A stretch of 64,000 nt of DNA from Litorihabitans aurantiacus (GCF_030161595.1 NZ_BSUM01000001.1:2914001-2978000), one strand, 5' to 3'. Counted from the stretch's first letter, positions 48,492 through 58,890 are shown. Notes: a model not told the origin generated them from the sequence alone. Translations and numbers: made by a program.

Positions 48492-48537
48492 CCCACCAGC
48501 CTGCGCCGCCGGTTGCTAGAAGGCCAGGGTGTTGGCG

Positions 48538-49965
48538 TCAGCCCCGGTCCGCCGCGCGCTGCTGGGCGATGAGGTCGCGGTACCACCAGCCGGAGTCCTT
48601 CACCGTGCGCGTGAGGTCGTCGTAGTCCACCCGCACCATCCCGAACCGGCGATCGTAGCCCCACGCCCACTCGAAGTTGTCCATGAACGACCACAGGAAG
48701 TAGCCCCGCACGTCCGCACCGGCCTCGCGGGCCCGGCCGACGGCGTCGACGTGGTCGCGCACGTAGGCCAGCCGCTGGGGGTCGTGCACCGCGCCGTCGG
48801 GCGAGACGACGTCCTCGAACGCCGCCCCGTTCTCGGTCACGTACAGCGGCAGGTCCGGGAACCGGCGCGAGACGTCGGTCAGCAGCTCCACGAGACCCTC
48901 GGGCTCGATGTTCCACCCCATGCGCGTGTGCGGTCCGGGCTGCGCGAGGAACTCCAGGCGGTCCGACCCCACCCAGGCGCTGTGCGGCGACGTCTGGTGA
49001 CCGTCGGCGCCCGGGCGGCCGTCGCCGACGGGCGGCACGCCGTCGCGCACGAGCGAGGTGTTGTAGTAGTTGATGCCGAGCGAGTCGAGCGGGACGGCGA
49101 TGCTCGCCTCGTCGCCGTCGCGCACGAAGGACCAGTCGGTGACCGCGCGGGTGTCCGCCAGCAGCTCGGCCGGGTAGGCGCCCTCGAGCATCGGGCCGAC
49201 GAAGGCCTCGTTCGCGAGCCGGTCGACCCGCGCCTTCGCCCCGACGTCGGCGGCGTCCTGGCTCGCCGCACGCACGACGTGCAGGTTGAGCACCACCGAC
49301 AGGTCCACGCCGCCCGAGGCGTGCTCGCGCACGGCGCGGCCGGCGAGCCCGTGGCCCAGATTCAGGTGGTGCACCGCCGCGAGCGCCGCCGCGCCGTCGG
49401 TGATCCCGGGCGCGTGCACCCCGGACGCGTGCCCGAGGTAGGCGCTGCAGTACGGCTCGTTCAGCGTCGTCCAGCGCCGCACGCGGTCCCCCAGCGCGTC
49501 CGCGACCCACGCGGAGTACTGCGCGAACCGCTCGGCGGTGCTCCGCACCGGCCAGCCGCCCTCGTCCTGCACCCACTGCGGCAGGTCCCAGTGGTAGAGC
49601 GTGAGCACCGGCTCGATGCCCGCACCCAGCAGCTCGTCCACCAGCCGGTCGTAGAACGCGAGGCCCGCGGCGTTCGGACCGCCGGTCGCGGTGGGCTGGA
49701 CGCGCGGCCACGCCACCGAGAACCGGTAGGCCCCGAGGCCGAGGTCCCGCATGAGCGCGACGTCGGAGGCGTAGCGGTGGTAGTGGTCCGCGGCGACCGA
49801 GCCGTCGTCCCCGTTCAGCGTGCGACCCGCCGCCGCGAAGGTGTCCCAGATGCAGGGGGTGCGGCCTCCGGCCGTCGCCGCGCCCTCCACCTGGTAGGCG
49901 GCGGTCGCGCTCCCCCAGAGGAAGTCGGCGGGGAACACGTGTCCGCTGGGCAGGAGGGAGGTCAT
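48538..49965 (-). CDS. GH1 beta-glycosidase
   Basis: 475 aa from the ATG at 49965, overlapping the GH2 stop by 4 bp. The acid/base glutamate is E170 in TTLNEPYCSAY and the nucleophile is in LYVTENGAAFED near residue 380, both diagnostic of GH1. It has no signal peptide, so it acts on imported sugars. GH1 enzymes cleave beta-glucosides, beta-galactosides or beta-mannosides. With GH36 and GH2 upstream, trimming of manno- or gluco-oligosaccharides is plausible. Confidence 0.94.
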   Translation of the reverse strand: MTSLLPSGHVFPADFLWGSATAAYQVEGAATAGGRTPCIWDTFAAAGRTLNGDDGSVAADHYHRYASDVALMRDLGLGAYRFSVAWPRVQPTATGGPNAAGLAFYDRLVDELLGAGIEPVLTLYHWDLPQWVQDEGGWPVRSTAERFAQYSAWVADALGDRVRRWTTLNEPYCSAYLGHASGVHAPGITDGAAALAAVHHLNLGHGLAGRAVREHASGGVDLSVVLNLHVVRAASQDAADVGAKARVDRLANEAFVGPMLEGAYPAELLADTRAVTDWSFVRDGDEASIAVPLDSLGINYYNTSLVRDGVPPVGDGRPGADGHQTSPHSAWVGSDRLEFLAQPGPHTRMGWNIEPEGLVELLTDVSRRFPDLPLYVTENGAAFEDVVSPDGAVHDPQRLAYVRDHVDAVGRAREAGADVRGYFLWSFMDNFEWAWGYDRRFGMVRVDYDDLTRTVKDSGWWYRDLIAQQRAADRG

Positions 49966-52550
49966 GCGGTCCTCACGATCGTCGGCGTCGGGGTGGGGCC
50001 GGGCGGGGGTGGCAGGGTCGAGGGCGCGGGCTCCCGCACCGGGACGCCGCGCAGGTCGTTCGCGCTGCGCAGCACGTCCGGGCGCAGCAGCTCCTCGGGG
50101 TCGAGCTGCGCCGTCGTGCTCACGCGGAGCGTGGCGGTGGCACCGGCCGGGAGCGTGACGAGGGCGTCGTCGACGACGGCGTCCGCCGCCACGCGATCGG
50201 CCAGCAGCGTCGCGTCGCGCACGAGCGACCGCGCCCGCAGCGTCACCTCGTAGCCACCGGGCACGGCGCGCGCCGTGGCGGCGAGTGCGTCCGGCGCCAG
50301 TGCGAGGTCGACGTCCTCGACGGCGCCGTGCACGACCCTCAGGTCGTCGGCGGTCGCCGTGATCACCTCACGGGTCGGGTCGGCGAGGTCCGCGACCGAC
50401 GCCGGGAGCGGCAGGATCCCGACGGCGCGGGGCGCGACGTCGCACTCGTGCTCCACGGCGGCCGCCACCTCCCCCGTGACGCTCTCGCGGGTGAGTCGCA
50501 CGCGCGCCGCCCACGGCTCGTCGGTGTCGTTGACGAGCGCGAGGGCGCCTGCGCCGTCGCGCTCGACGACCTCGAGGAGGCGGGGCGCGAAGGCCCGCCG
50601 GACGGCGTACCAGGCGGGCTTGCGCCGCTCGAGCGAGTCGATCAGTGCCCACGACGTCACGGGCCAGCAGTCGTTGAGCTGCCACACGATCGCGCCGGCC
50701 GTGCGCGGCCACCACGAGCGGTAGTGGCCGATCGCGTGCGCGAGCGCGCGCGCCTGGTTGAGCTGCCCGGCCCACAGCCAGTCCTCCCAGCGGGCCGGGA
50801 CCCCGAGGTGCGGCGCCATCCCGCGATCGAGCTTGCCGTTGCCGTCGACCGCCTTCTGGTGCAACAGCCACACGGGGTCGTGGCGCGGGTCGGGGGCGTC
50901 GGCGAGCGCGCCGCCGTCGGCCGCGGCGATGTGATCGGCGATCGTGCGCGACGTCGGCGGGCCCTGGAAGCCGAACTCCGAGCAGAACCGCGGGACGTCG
51001 TCGCGGTAGGCGGTGTAGTCGAGACGGTTCCAGACCTGCCACTGGTGGTGCGTGCCGTGGTCGGGGTCGTTGGGGTGCACCTGCTCCGGCGCCCGCCCCG
51101 GCGTGCCCGGGCTGTTGTCGTTGTAGGGGCGCGTGGGGTCGAGCTCGGCGACGATCCCGGGCAGCAGGACGCGGGCGTGGTGCTCGCCCCAGGTCAGACC
51201 CGCCAGCCGCTCCTTCCAGCCCCAGTCCTCGTGGCCCCAGAGGTTCTCGTTGCCTCCGTTCCAGATCACGAGCGAGGGGTGGGGCGCGAGCCGCGTGACG
51301 TGCTCGCGCGCCTCGGCCGCGATCTCGGAGCGCAGCGGCTCCTCCTCGGGGTAGGCGCCGCACGCGAGCAGGAAGTCCTGCCACACGAGCAGGCCGCGCT
51401 CGTCGGCGGCCTCGTAGAAGTCGCGGCTCTCGTACACGCCCCCGCCCCACACGCGCAGGAGGTTGACGTTGGCCGCGATGGCCTGGTCCTGGCGGCGCTC
51501 GACGCGCTCCCGCGTCAGGCGCGTGAGCAGGTGGTCGTCGGGGATCCAGTTCACGCCCCTGACCTGGATCGGTCGCCGGTTGACCTCGAGCACGAAGCCC
51601 GTGCCGTGTTCGTCGGCCTCGGTGCGCAGCTCGACGTGGCGGAAGCCGATGCGGCGGTGGAAGGTGTCGAGCGGCTCGCCGTCGCGGCCTGCGCCGTCGT
51701 CGTGCAGCGTGACCGTGAGGTCGTGCAGGGGCTGCGCGCCGTACCCGACCGGCCACCAGGCGGGTGCGTCCGGCACCTCGAGGTCGAGCACGACGGCGTC
51801 CGCGCCCGCCCCGCAGACCACCTCGGCGAAGGCCCCGGCGACCTCGGCGCGGACGCGGAGGTCGCCGTCGGGCACGAGGCCCGAGCGCTCGATCTCAATG
51901 TGCACGCGCACGGTGCCGACGCCGTCGGGCCGCAGGTCGGCGAGCGGGCGGACGACGGCCAGCCGCGCCGTGCGCCACCGGTGCAGGCGCACGGGGCGCC
52001 AGATGCCGGCCGTGCGCAGGTCGGGACCCCAGTCCCAGCCGAAGGAGCACGCCATCTTGCGGATGTGGGTGAACGGGGCCGTGCTGGCGGAGTTCGCGCC
52101 CGGGCGGGCGCCGAGGCGCTCGACCTGCTCGTCGGCGTACCGCGTCGCGGACATGAACGCGACGGCGAGGTCGCGCGGGGCACCGTCGGCCTCGTCGCGG
52201 ACGTCGAGGCGGTAGGAGCGGTGCATGTTGGCGGTCTCGGCGAGCACGCGGTCGCCCAGGGTCACCGTGGCGACCGTGTCGAGGCCCTCGATGACGAGGT
52301 CGACTCGCTCGTCGGTCGCCGCCGGCGCGATCACCAGCTCGCGGCGGTAGTCCCAGTCGACGTCCCACATCCATCGGACGCGCGCCTCGCCGTCGCCGGT
52401 GAACGGGTCGTCGATGAGACCCGCGTCCAGCAGGTCGGTGTGGACGGTGCCGGGGACTGTCGCGGGCACGGTCGCCGCCGCGATCGGGTCCGGGGCGTCC
52501 CCGGCCGCGACCCGGAGGCTCCACCCGTCGTGCAGCGTCGTGTCGCTCAC
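49962..52550 (-). CDS. GH2 beta-mannosidase
   Basis: 862 aa from the GTG at 52550, which overlaps the alpha-galactosidase stop by 4 bp. The jelly-roll start (LHDGWSLRVAAGD...PGTVHTDLLDAGLIDDPF) and MACSFGWDWGPDLRTAG are characteristic of the beta-mannosidase branch. The acid/base is in VIWNGGNENLWG near residue 430, and the nucleophile is in FCSEFGFQGPP near residue 518. It removes terminal beta-mannose units from manno-oligosaccharides in the cytosol. The proline-rich C-terminus (TLPPPPGPTPTP) is an odd end for a cytosolic enzyme. Confidence 0.92.
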   Translation of the reverse strand: MSDTTLHDGWSLRVAAGDAPDPIAAATVPATVPGTVHTDLLDAGLIDDPFTGDGEARVRWMWDVDWDYRRELVIAPAATDERVDLVIEGLDTVATVTLGDRVLAETANMHRSYRLDVRDEADGAPRDLAVAFMSATRYADEQVERLGARPGANSASTAPFTHIRKMACSFGWDWGPDLRTAGIWRPVRLHRWRTARLAVVRPLADLRPDGVGTVRVHIEIERSGLVPDGDLRVRAEVAGAFAEVVCGAGADAVVLDLEVPDAPAWWPVGYGAQPLHDLTVTLHDDGAGRDGEPLDTFHRRIGFRHVELRTEADEHGTGFVLEVNRRPIQVRGVNWIPDDHLLTRLTRERVERRQDQAIAANVNLLRVWGGGVYESRDFYEAADERGLLVWQDFLLACGAYPEEEPLRSEIAAEAREHVTRLAPHPSLVIWNGGNENLWGHEDWGWKERLAGLTWGEHHARVLLPGIVAELDPTRPYNDNSPGTPGRAPEQVHPNDPDHGTHHQWQVWNRLDYTAYRDDVPRFCSEFGFQGPPTSRTIADHIAAADGGALADAPDPRHDPVWLLHQKAVDGNGKLDRGMAPHLGVPARWEDWLWAGQLNQARALAHAIGHYRSWWPRTAGAIVWQLNDCWPVTSWALIDSLERRKPAWYAVRRAFAPRLLEVVERDGAGALALVNDTDEPWAARVRLTRESVTGEVAAAVEHECDVAPRAVGILPLPASVADLADPTREVITATADDLRVVHGAVEDVDLALAPDALAATARAVPGGYEVTLRARSLVRDATLLADRVAADAVVDDALVTLPAGATATLRVSTTAQLDPEELLRPDVLRSANDLRGVPVREPAPSTLPPPPGPTPTPTIVRTA

Positions 52551-54720
52551 CGCACGACCTCCGTGACGTGGAGCAGGCAGGCCTGCTCGGGCTTCTGGTG
52601 GGGCATCTGCAGGCCGGCGGTGCCGAGCGCGGCACCGGTGAGGGTCGCACCGCTCCCCCACCAGGGCGGCGCCAGGAGGCGGGGCGGTTCGACGCCGTCG
52701 GGCCAGGTGGGGCGCACGACGTAGGTGCGAGCCGGGTCGAGGCCGGGCAGGGTGAGCCGGCCGGGGGCGCGAGCTCCGACGTCGTGACGGCGACGACGGC
52801 GTACAGCGCCTCGCCGGCGGCGGGCGCGACCACGCCGTGGAGCCAGGTGGCGGGGTCGGGGTGGTCGGAGCGGACGACGTCGCCGTGGTGCAGGAGCGAG
52901 CGGTGGCGCCGGTGGAACGCGACCCAGGCGGCGACCTCGGCGAGCGTGGCCGGGTCCTCCCGCCGGACGCGGGAGAGGTCCCACTCGATCCCGAAGTGGC
53001 CGAACAGCGCCGTGACCGCGCGGAAGGCGAGCGACTGCGCGCGGCCGGTCGTGTGCGAGCGGGGCGAACCGATGTGGGTACCCACGAGCTCCGGCGGGAC
53101 GAGCAGACCAGTCCACCGCTGCGTCTGCTGCCGTTCCAGCGCGTCGAGGCAGTCGCTGGCCCAGATCCGGTCCGTCCGCTCGAGTATCCCGAGGTCGACG
53201 CGCCCGCCGCCCGAGGAGCAGGACTCGACCTCCAGGTGGGGGTGGCGCGCCCGCAGCTCGTCCAGCAGCCGGTAGAGCGCCAGGGTCTGGTCGCGCACGC
53301 CGGCACGGCCGGTCGCGGGGTGGCCCGCGTCCACGAGATCGCGGTTGTGGTCCCACTTGAGGTAGTCGATGCGGTACTCCGACACGAGGGCGTCCAGGCG
53401 CCCGGCGATGTACCGGTGGGCGTCGGGGTTGGCGAGGTCCAGGACCTGCTGCCCGCGCGAGGCCGGGGGCATCCGGTCGCCGCCGGACATGATCCAGTCC
53501 GGGTGGGCGCGGGCGAGGTCGGAGTCCGGGCTGATCATCTCCGGCTCGACCCACAGCCCCACCTGCATGCCGCGGGCGCGGACGTGGTCCACGAGCGGGT
53601 GGAGGCCGCGGGGCCACACGTCGGCGTCGACGTACCAGTCCCCCAGCGCGACGCCGTCGTGGCGCCGGCCGCGGAACCACCCGTCGTCGAGCACGAAGCG
53701 CTCGACCCCGACCTCGGCCGCGGCGTCGGCGAGCTCGGTCAGCACGTCGAGGTCGTGGTCGAAGTAGACCGCCTCCCAGGTGTTGAGCACGACGGGGCGG
53801 GGGTCGCGCGGGTGGTGCGGGCGGGCGCGCAGGTGCGCGTGGAAGCGGGACGCGACGGCGTCGAGGCCATCGCCGTAGGAGGCGTGGATCGTCGGTGCCG
53901 TGTACCTCTCACCGGGGGCGAGGACGACCTCGCCGGGCAGCAGGAGCTCACCGCCGCCCAGCAGCGCCGGGCCCGTGGGGACGCGCTCCGCGACGTGGAC
54001 GTGGTTGCCGCTCCACGCCGTGTGGACCGCCCACGCCTCACCCGAGCGGAACCCGACGCCGGGCGTCGCGGCGACCATCAGGAGGGTCGCGTCGGTCCCC
54101 GTGCGCCCGCGGCGGCCCTCGCGCACGTGGGTGCCGAGCGTGAAGTCGTGGCGCTGCGGCGAGCGCTCACGCGTCCAGCGACCCGTGAGGTCCAGCAGCT
54201 CGCGCGCCTGCGGCGGGACCGGCAGGAGGAGCTGCAGGCGGTCGAGGACGTAGTCGGACGCACCCGTGTTGCGCAGGTCCGCCGACGCCGTGACCAGGCC
54301 CGAGGGCAGGAGGGCGAGGCGCAGCGTCAGGGCGAGGTCGAGATGGGGGTCGACGGCGTGGACGGTGACGGTTCCGCCGGCGGGGGCGGCGATCGCGGCG
54401 TCGTCGACCTCGGAGACCTCGGAGACCTCGAAGAGGGGCGTGAAGCCCGCCCCGTTCCGGTGGCCCTGGAGGCCCGGGGTCCCGCTCCACCCGACGGCCG
54501 CCTCCGGCAGGACGCCGACGGGCACCTCGACGTCCATCGTGTTGAGCGCGATCGGCGGTCGCGACGTCTCGGCGAGCGCGAGCAGCGCGTCCGGCCCGAG
54601 ATCGCCGAGGTCGGCGCCCCAGTGCACCACCCGGGGCAGCCGGGGGCCGCGGGTGTCGAGGACGAGACTGACGCCGGCGGCGCGCAGGTAGCGCACGGGG
54701 GCGGGTGGAGCTGATGGCAC
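52547..54720 (-). CDS. GH36 alpha-galactosidase (apparent frameshift near the 3' end)
   Basis: I choose the GTG at 54720, because GGGAGG lies 5 bp before it and an upstream ATG would place the operator inside the gene. Nucleophile: YLKWDHNRD; acid/base: the Asp in ASDCLDALERQQ. RFVLDDGWF and GLWVEPEMIS are further GH36 marks. After VVAVTTSELAPP the frame fails at a G5 run (52763-52767). One restored base gives GRLTLPGLDPARTYVVRPTWPDG and a stop at 52547, 724 aa in all, the usual GH36 size. It removes alpha-galactosyl branches, as in galactomannan or raffinose-type oligosaccharides. First gene of the GH36-GH2-GH1 operon. Confidence 0.93.
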
Positions 54721-54736
54721 GGTGACCTCCCTGTCA

Positions 54737-54766
54737 CGCAATACTTTTGCAACAGAAAGTATTGCG
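54737..54766. promoter_or_regulatory. Inverted-repeat operator before the GH36 operon and ROK gene
   Basis: CGCAATACTTT and its exact complement AAAGTATTGCG flank an 8-bp centre, making a 30-bp inverted repeat at the GH36 promoter, 17 bp before its start codon. The inner part ACTTTTGCAACAGAAAG (54743-54759) matches the element at 42030-42046. The ROK gene ends 48 bp away, so its product is the obvious candidate binder. Confidence 0.75.
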
Positions 54767-54813
54767 GTCAAGCCGAGGCCGCCTGGTGGTCGGACGCGGT
54801 GGTCGACCGGACG

Positions 54814-55991
54814 TCAACTCGTGGCGAAGCGGCGGTCCTCCGCGCTCGTCACGAAGTCCTGCACCGCGAGGACCGCCGCGCCCCTGGCCCACGCCCCGAA
54901 CCCCATCGGGTGCACGTCGAGCTCGACGTCGGACGCCCAGGGCGGTCGGCTCTCCGCGATCCCGCGGCGGACCTCGGACATCGCCGCCTCGGCCAGCCCG
55001 ATCCCCTCACCACTCAGCACCACGAGGTCGGTGAGCGATCCGTCCACCACGCTCGCCACCAGCCTCCCGAGCTGGAACGCCGCGCTCTTCACGACGGCGA
55101 GACACGCCTCGTCGCCCTCCTGGGCACGGCGCAGCACCGCGTCGGCGTCCAGGTCCTCGCCGGTGACCGCGGTCGCGGCGCGGGCGATCGCCGCCGAGGA
55201 CAGGTACGCCGAGGCTGCACCTCGCGGCGCGCCGGGCTGCTGCGGACCACCCGGGTCCAGGACGTGGTTGCCGAGCCCCCGAGGTCTGCTGCGGCGCTGC
55301 GCACGATCCGGTCGTGCACGACGAGCGCGTACCCGATCCCCGCACCGATCGTGACGACGGCGAAGGAGGAGCGCCCGCGCGCCGACCCGAACCAGTGCAG
55401 GGCCTCGGTGAGCGCGACGACGTCGTTGTCCACCACGGCCGGCAGGCCGGTCTCGCGCGTGAGCATCGGCGCGAGGTCGACGTCCTCCCACCCCAGGAAC
55501 GGGCCCCGCACCACGGTCGCGCGATCGCGGGCGTGCCCCCCGAGCGAGACCCCGATCCCGCGCAGGGCGCCGGGGTCCGCCCCGAACCCCCGCACCGCCG
55601 CACCGATCTCCCGCACGACGGCGGCGGGCTCGGTGTCGGTCAGCGCCACCTGACGCTCGGCGAGGACGGTCGCGCGCAGGTCGGTGAGCACGGCGAACAG
55701 GTCACGCCCCGTCAGCTTGACGCCCACGACGAGGTGGTCGCCCGCGCGCACGTCCAGCGGCAGCCGCGGCCTGCCCTGGTGGGCCGTCCGGCGCGCCGAA
55801 CCCTCGGCGACGAGTCCCTCGTCGACGAGGGGCTTCGTGAGGCGCGTCAGGCTCGCGAGCGTGAGCTCGTACGTGCTGGCGAGCTCGGTCCGGGAGGCCT
55901 CGCCGTGCACGAGGATCCGGCGCAGGATGGCGCGCGCGGTGCGGGGCATGGCGTCGAGGGCGACCTTCGGACCGGCGGGCACGAGCGTCAC
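54814..55991 (-). CDS. ROK-family transcriptional repressor (apparent frameshift)
   Basis: GTG at 55991. The N-terminal winged helix reads ARAILRRILVHGEASRTELASTYELTLASLTRLTKPLVDEGLV. The sugar-kinase-like ROK domain follows with GIGVSLGGHA and VVTIGAGIGYALVVHD. After SAAADLGG the frame breaks at a C5 run (55276-55280). Restoring one base gives LGNHVLDPGG and the C-terminal helix bundle (VASVVDGSLTDLVVLSGEGIGLAE), ending at 54814, about 392 aa. It lies directly upstream of the GH36-GH2-GH1 operon on the same strand. It probably represses that operon and the ABC/GH42 operon until an inducer sugar appears. Confidence 0.88.
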
Positions 55992-56055
55992 CGTACAAGA
56001 GGGGACCGTCGCCGCCCGTGCGGCCGCCCGCCCGCGCTCGACCTAGAGTGCTCGG

Positions 56056-56727
56056 ATGTCCAGCGTGTGGCTCGAGGTCGTCGGATGGGTGGGATCCGGG
56101 CTCGTCGTCTGGTCCCTGATGCAGGCGCGGGTGCTGCGCTTCCGCTGGATGAACCTCGCGGGTTCGGCGATCGCGGCCGGCTACAACGCGTGGCTGGAGA
56201 TCTGGCCGTTCGCGGCGATGAACGGCATCATCACGGTGATCAACGTCTACTGGTTGATCCGTCTGCACCGCGAGGCGCACGACGCCGGTGTCTACGAGGT
56301 CGTCGAGGTCCGCCCCGACGATCCGTGGCTGCGCCACGTGCTTCGGGTGCACGCACGGGACGTCGCGACGTTCCACCCCTCGTTCGCGCTCGAGGACGCG
56401 GGCGACGGCGGTGCCGGCGCCGACGACCGCCGTCGCCACGCCTTCCTCGTGGTGCGGCGCGACGAGACCGTGGGCTCGGTGATCGTGCGTGACGACGGGG
56501 AGGGGACGGCCGCCGTCGAGCTCGACTGGGTGACCCCGCGCTTCCGCGACTTCACCCCGGGCGAGTTCGTGCACCGCGGCGGCGGCGTCTTCGCCGGCAA
56601 GGGCTACCGCCGCATCGTGTGGGACGACCCGGCGCCCGGCGCGCGGGACTACCTCGAGCGGATGGGATTCACTCCGGAGGGCGACGGCGAGCGCGGCTCC
56701 CGGAGGTGGGTGCGGGCCGTGGCGTGA
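56056..56727 (+). CDS. YgjV-like membrane segment fused to a GNAT-like domain
   Basis: 223 aa from the ATG at 56056. Residues 1-80 have three hydrophobic segments in the YgjV pattern (VVGWVGSGLVVWSLMQARVLRFRWMNLAGS, then NAWLEIWPFAAMNGIITVINVYWLIRL). Residues 85-223 are soluble: the end, GARDYLERMGFTPEG, resembles the last strand of an acetyltransferase, and VVRRDETVGSVIVRDD a central strand. A canonical acetyl-CoA loop is not obvious. The function is unknown; the catalytic claim is weak. Confidence 0.75.
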   Translation: MSSVWLEVVGWVGSGLVVWSLMQARVLRFRWMNLAGSAIAAGYNAWLEIWPFAAMNGIITVINVYWLIRLHREAHDAGVYEVVEVRPDDPWLRHVLRVHARDVATFHPSFALEDAGDGGAGADDRRRHAFLVVRRDETVGSVIVRDDGEGTAAVELDWVTPRFRDFTPGEFVHRGGGVFAGKGYRRIVWDDPAPGARDYLERMGFTPEGDGERGSRRWVRAVA

Positions 56728-56788
56728 CTCCCGACCGCTCGGTGGTGAGGCGGGTGCGGGAGGTGCGCTCCGCCGTCGGGCCCGGGCG

Positions 56789-57226
56789 TCAGTCCCGCCG
56801 CAGCCGCTGCATCAGCATGACGCGGATGCCGCCCGGACCGCGCACGTAGGTCAGCCGGTACAGGCCGAGGTGCTCGGCCACGCAGCGCACCGGGTAGCAG
56901 CCGTGGCGGGCGGCGACCGCGAGCGAGGCGTCGATGTCGTCGACCTCGAACGCGACGCGGTGGAGCCCGGCCTGGTTCGAGGGCACCGGCCGGGACGGCA
57001 CGGGCTCGGGGTGGAGGTACTCCACGAGCTGCAGCCGGCCGCGGCCGTCCGGTGTCGTGAGCATGGTGAGGCGGACGTCGCTGTCGTCGAGGCCGACCAG
57101 GGTGTCGACCCACTCCCCGCCCACCTCGTCGTGCCCCAGGACGCGCAGACCGAGGTCGGTGAAGAACGCGATCGTCTCCTGCATGTCCTGCACGACGATC
57201 CCGACGTTGTCCAGGGTGATCGGCAT
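56789..57226 (-). CDS. VOC-family (glyoxalase fold) protein
   Basis: 145 aa from the ATG at 57226. Two beta-alpha-beta-beta-beta modules are visible: LDNVGIVVQDMQETIAFFTDLGLRVLG, and GLHRVAFEVDDIDASLAVAARHG. In typical members the first strand has a His (LDHV) and the last a Glu. Here these positions are Asn and Met, while the Glu of LQLVEYL and the His of GLHRV remain. It may therefore bind metal differently or bind a ligand without catalysis. Substrate unknown. Confidence 0.85.
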   Translation of the reverse strand: MPITLDNVGIVVQDMQETIAFFTDLGLRVLGHDEVGGEWVDTLVGLDDSDVRLTMLTTPDGRGRLQLVEYLHPEPVPSRPVPSNQAGLHRVAFEVDDIDASLAVAARHGCYPVRCVAEHLGLYRLTYVRGPGGIRVMLMQRLRRD

Positions 57227-57298
57227 GGCCGGGACCCTACCGCCCGGGTCGGCGGCGTGGGTCCCGGGCCGCCCGGTGGTTTCGACTGGCGATCGCGC

Positions 57299-58890
57299 TC
57301 AGCACTCCACGACGTTCACGGCAAGGCCGCCCGTCGAGGTCTCCTTGTACTTGGTCGACATGTCGAGGCCGGTCTGGCGCATCGTCTCGATGACGGTGTC
57401 GAGCGAGACGACGTGCGACCCGTCGCCCTGCAGAGCGAGCCGCGCTGCCGAGACGGCGGTGCCCGCGGCGATGGCGTTGCGCTCGATGCACGGCACCTGC
57501 ACCAGCCCGCCGACGGGGTCGCACGTGAGGCCCAGGTTGTGCTCCATCGCGATCTCGGCGGCGTTCTCGACCTGTTCCGGTGTGCCGCCGAGGACCGCGC
57601 ACAGCGCCCCGGCAGCCATCGAGCACGCCGACCCGACCTCGCCCTGGCAGCCCGCCTCGGCGCCCGAGATCGAGGCGTTGCGCTTGTAGAGGTTGCCGAT
57701 GGCGCCCGCGACGAGGAGGTAGCGGCGCATCGCGCGGCGGGCGGCGCCGTCGTCGAGCGCGGGGTGGGTGCGCAGGAAGTGGCGCCCGACGGCGGGGATG
57801 ATGCCGGCCGCGCCGTTCGTCGGGGCCGTCACCACCCGTCCGCCGTCGGCGTTCTCCTCGTTGACCGCCATCGCGAACGCCTGCAGCCACTCGATGGAGA
57901 GGTCGCCGGTGGGGTGGGTGGTGGGGTGGGTGGTGGGGTGGTGGGCCTGCTGCGCCTCGAGCGCCCCCGTGCCTCCAGCGCCTCGAGGCGGGCGCGCTGG
58001 GCCGATGCCCGACGGCGCACCCCCAGCCGCCCGGGCAGCTGGCCCTCGTTCGTGAGACCCGCGTCCACGCAGGCGGACATCGCTGCCCAGACGGCGTCGA
58101 GGCCGGCCGCCACGTCGATCTCCGGGCGCAGCGCGGCCTCCTGCGCCCAGGCGACCTCCGCGATGTCCGCGCCGGTGCGGCGGCAGACCTCGAGGAGCTC
58201 GGTCGCGGAGTCGAAGGACGTCAGGTCGGCCGCCCTCGCGCTCGTCGGTGCGGCGCTCGGTGGAGCTGCGACGGTCGGGGGAGCTGGGGCGGTCGGGCCG
58301 AGCGCGGGCGCGGCGGGCGCACCACGACCGGGGAGGGTGGCGGCGTCGCCGTCCGGGGTTTCGGCGAGCACGGCGGCGAGGTCGCTGTCCCCGCCGTCCG
58401 TCAGCTCCTCCTCCCAGACGACGAACCCGCCGCCGATCGAGTACGCGACGGCCTCGTGGAGGACGTGAGCGGCGCCGTCGTCAGCCGTGGTGGAGGCGGT
58501 GAGGCGGATGCCGTTGGGGTGGCCCGGGAGCCGGGTGAGCGGGGCGAGGCGGATGTCTCGCCGGGCCATCGTCAGGCGGTGGCCGCCGGCCAGCTCGATC
58601 TCCGCGCCGTCGCCGAGCGCCTCCCACGCACCGGGGACCTCCTCGACGTCGCAGGTGCGCGGGTCCAGACCGCGCAGGCCGGCGACGACGGCGTCGGGCG
58701 TCCCGTGCCCCTCACCGGTGGCACCCAGGGAGCCGCACAGCACGACGGCGACCTTGTCGACGCGAGCGAGCAGCCCGCGCTCGGACAGGTTCGCGACGAA
58801 GGTGGCGGCCGCGCGCATGGGTCCGACGGTGTGTGAGCTCGACGGTCCGATGCCGACCGAGAAGAGCTCCAGGGCGCTGATGTACGTCAC
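57299..58890 (-). CDS. sdaA: L-serine ammonia-lyase, iron-sulfur type, single chain (apparent frameshift)
   Basis: GTG at 58890 with AGGAGG 4 bp upstream. The beta domain begins [24 protein letters not shown], as in all SdaA proteins. The alpha domain holds the cluster cysteines in [20 protein letters not shown] and [21 protein letters not shown]5 run at 57964-57968 lacks one base; beyond it the frame ending at 57299 continues. Restored length is about 530 aa, longer than the usual 450-480. The extra length is an Ala/Pro-rich linker near residues 185-215 and a His/Pro/Thr repeat ([13 protein letters not shown]). It deaminates serine to pyruvate, which could feed PflB. Confidence 0.92.
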
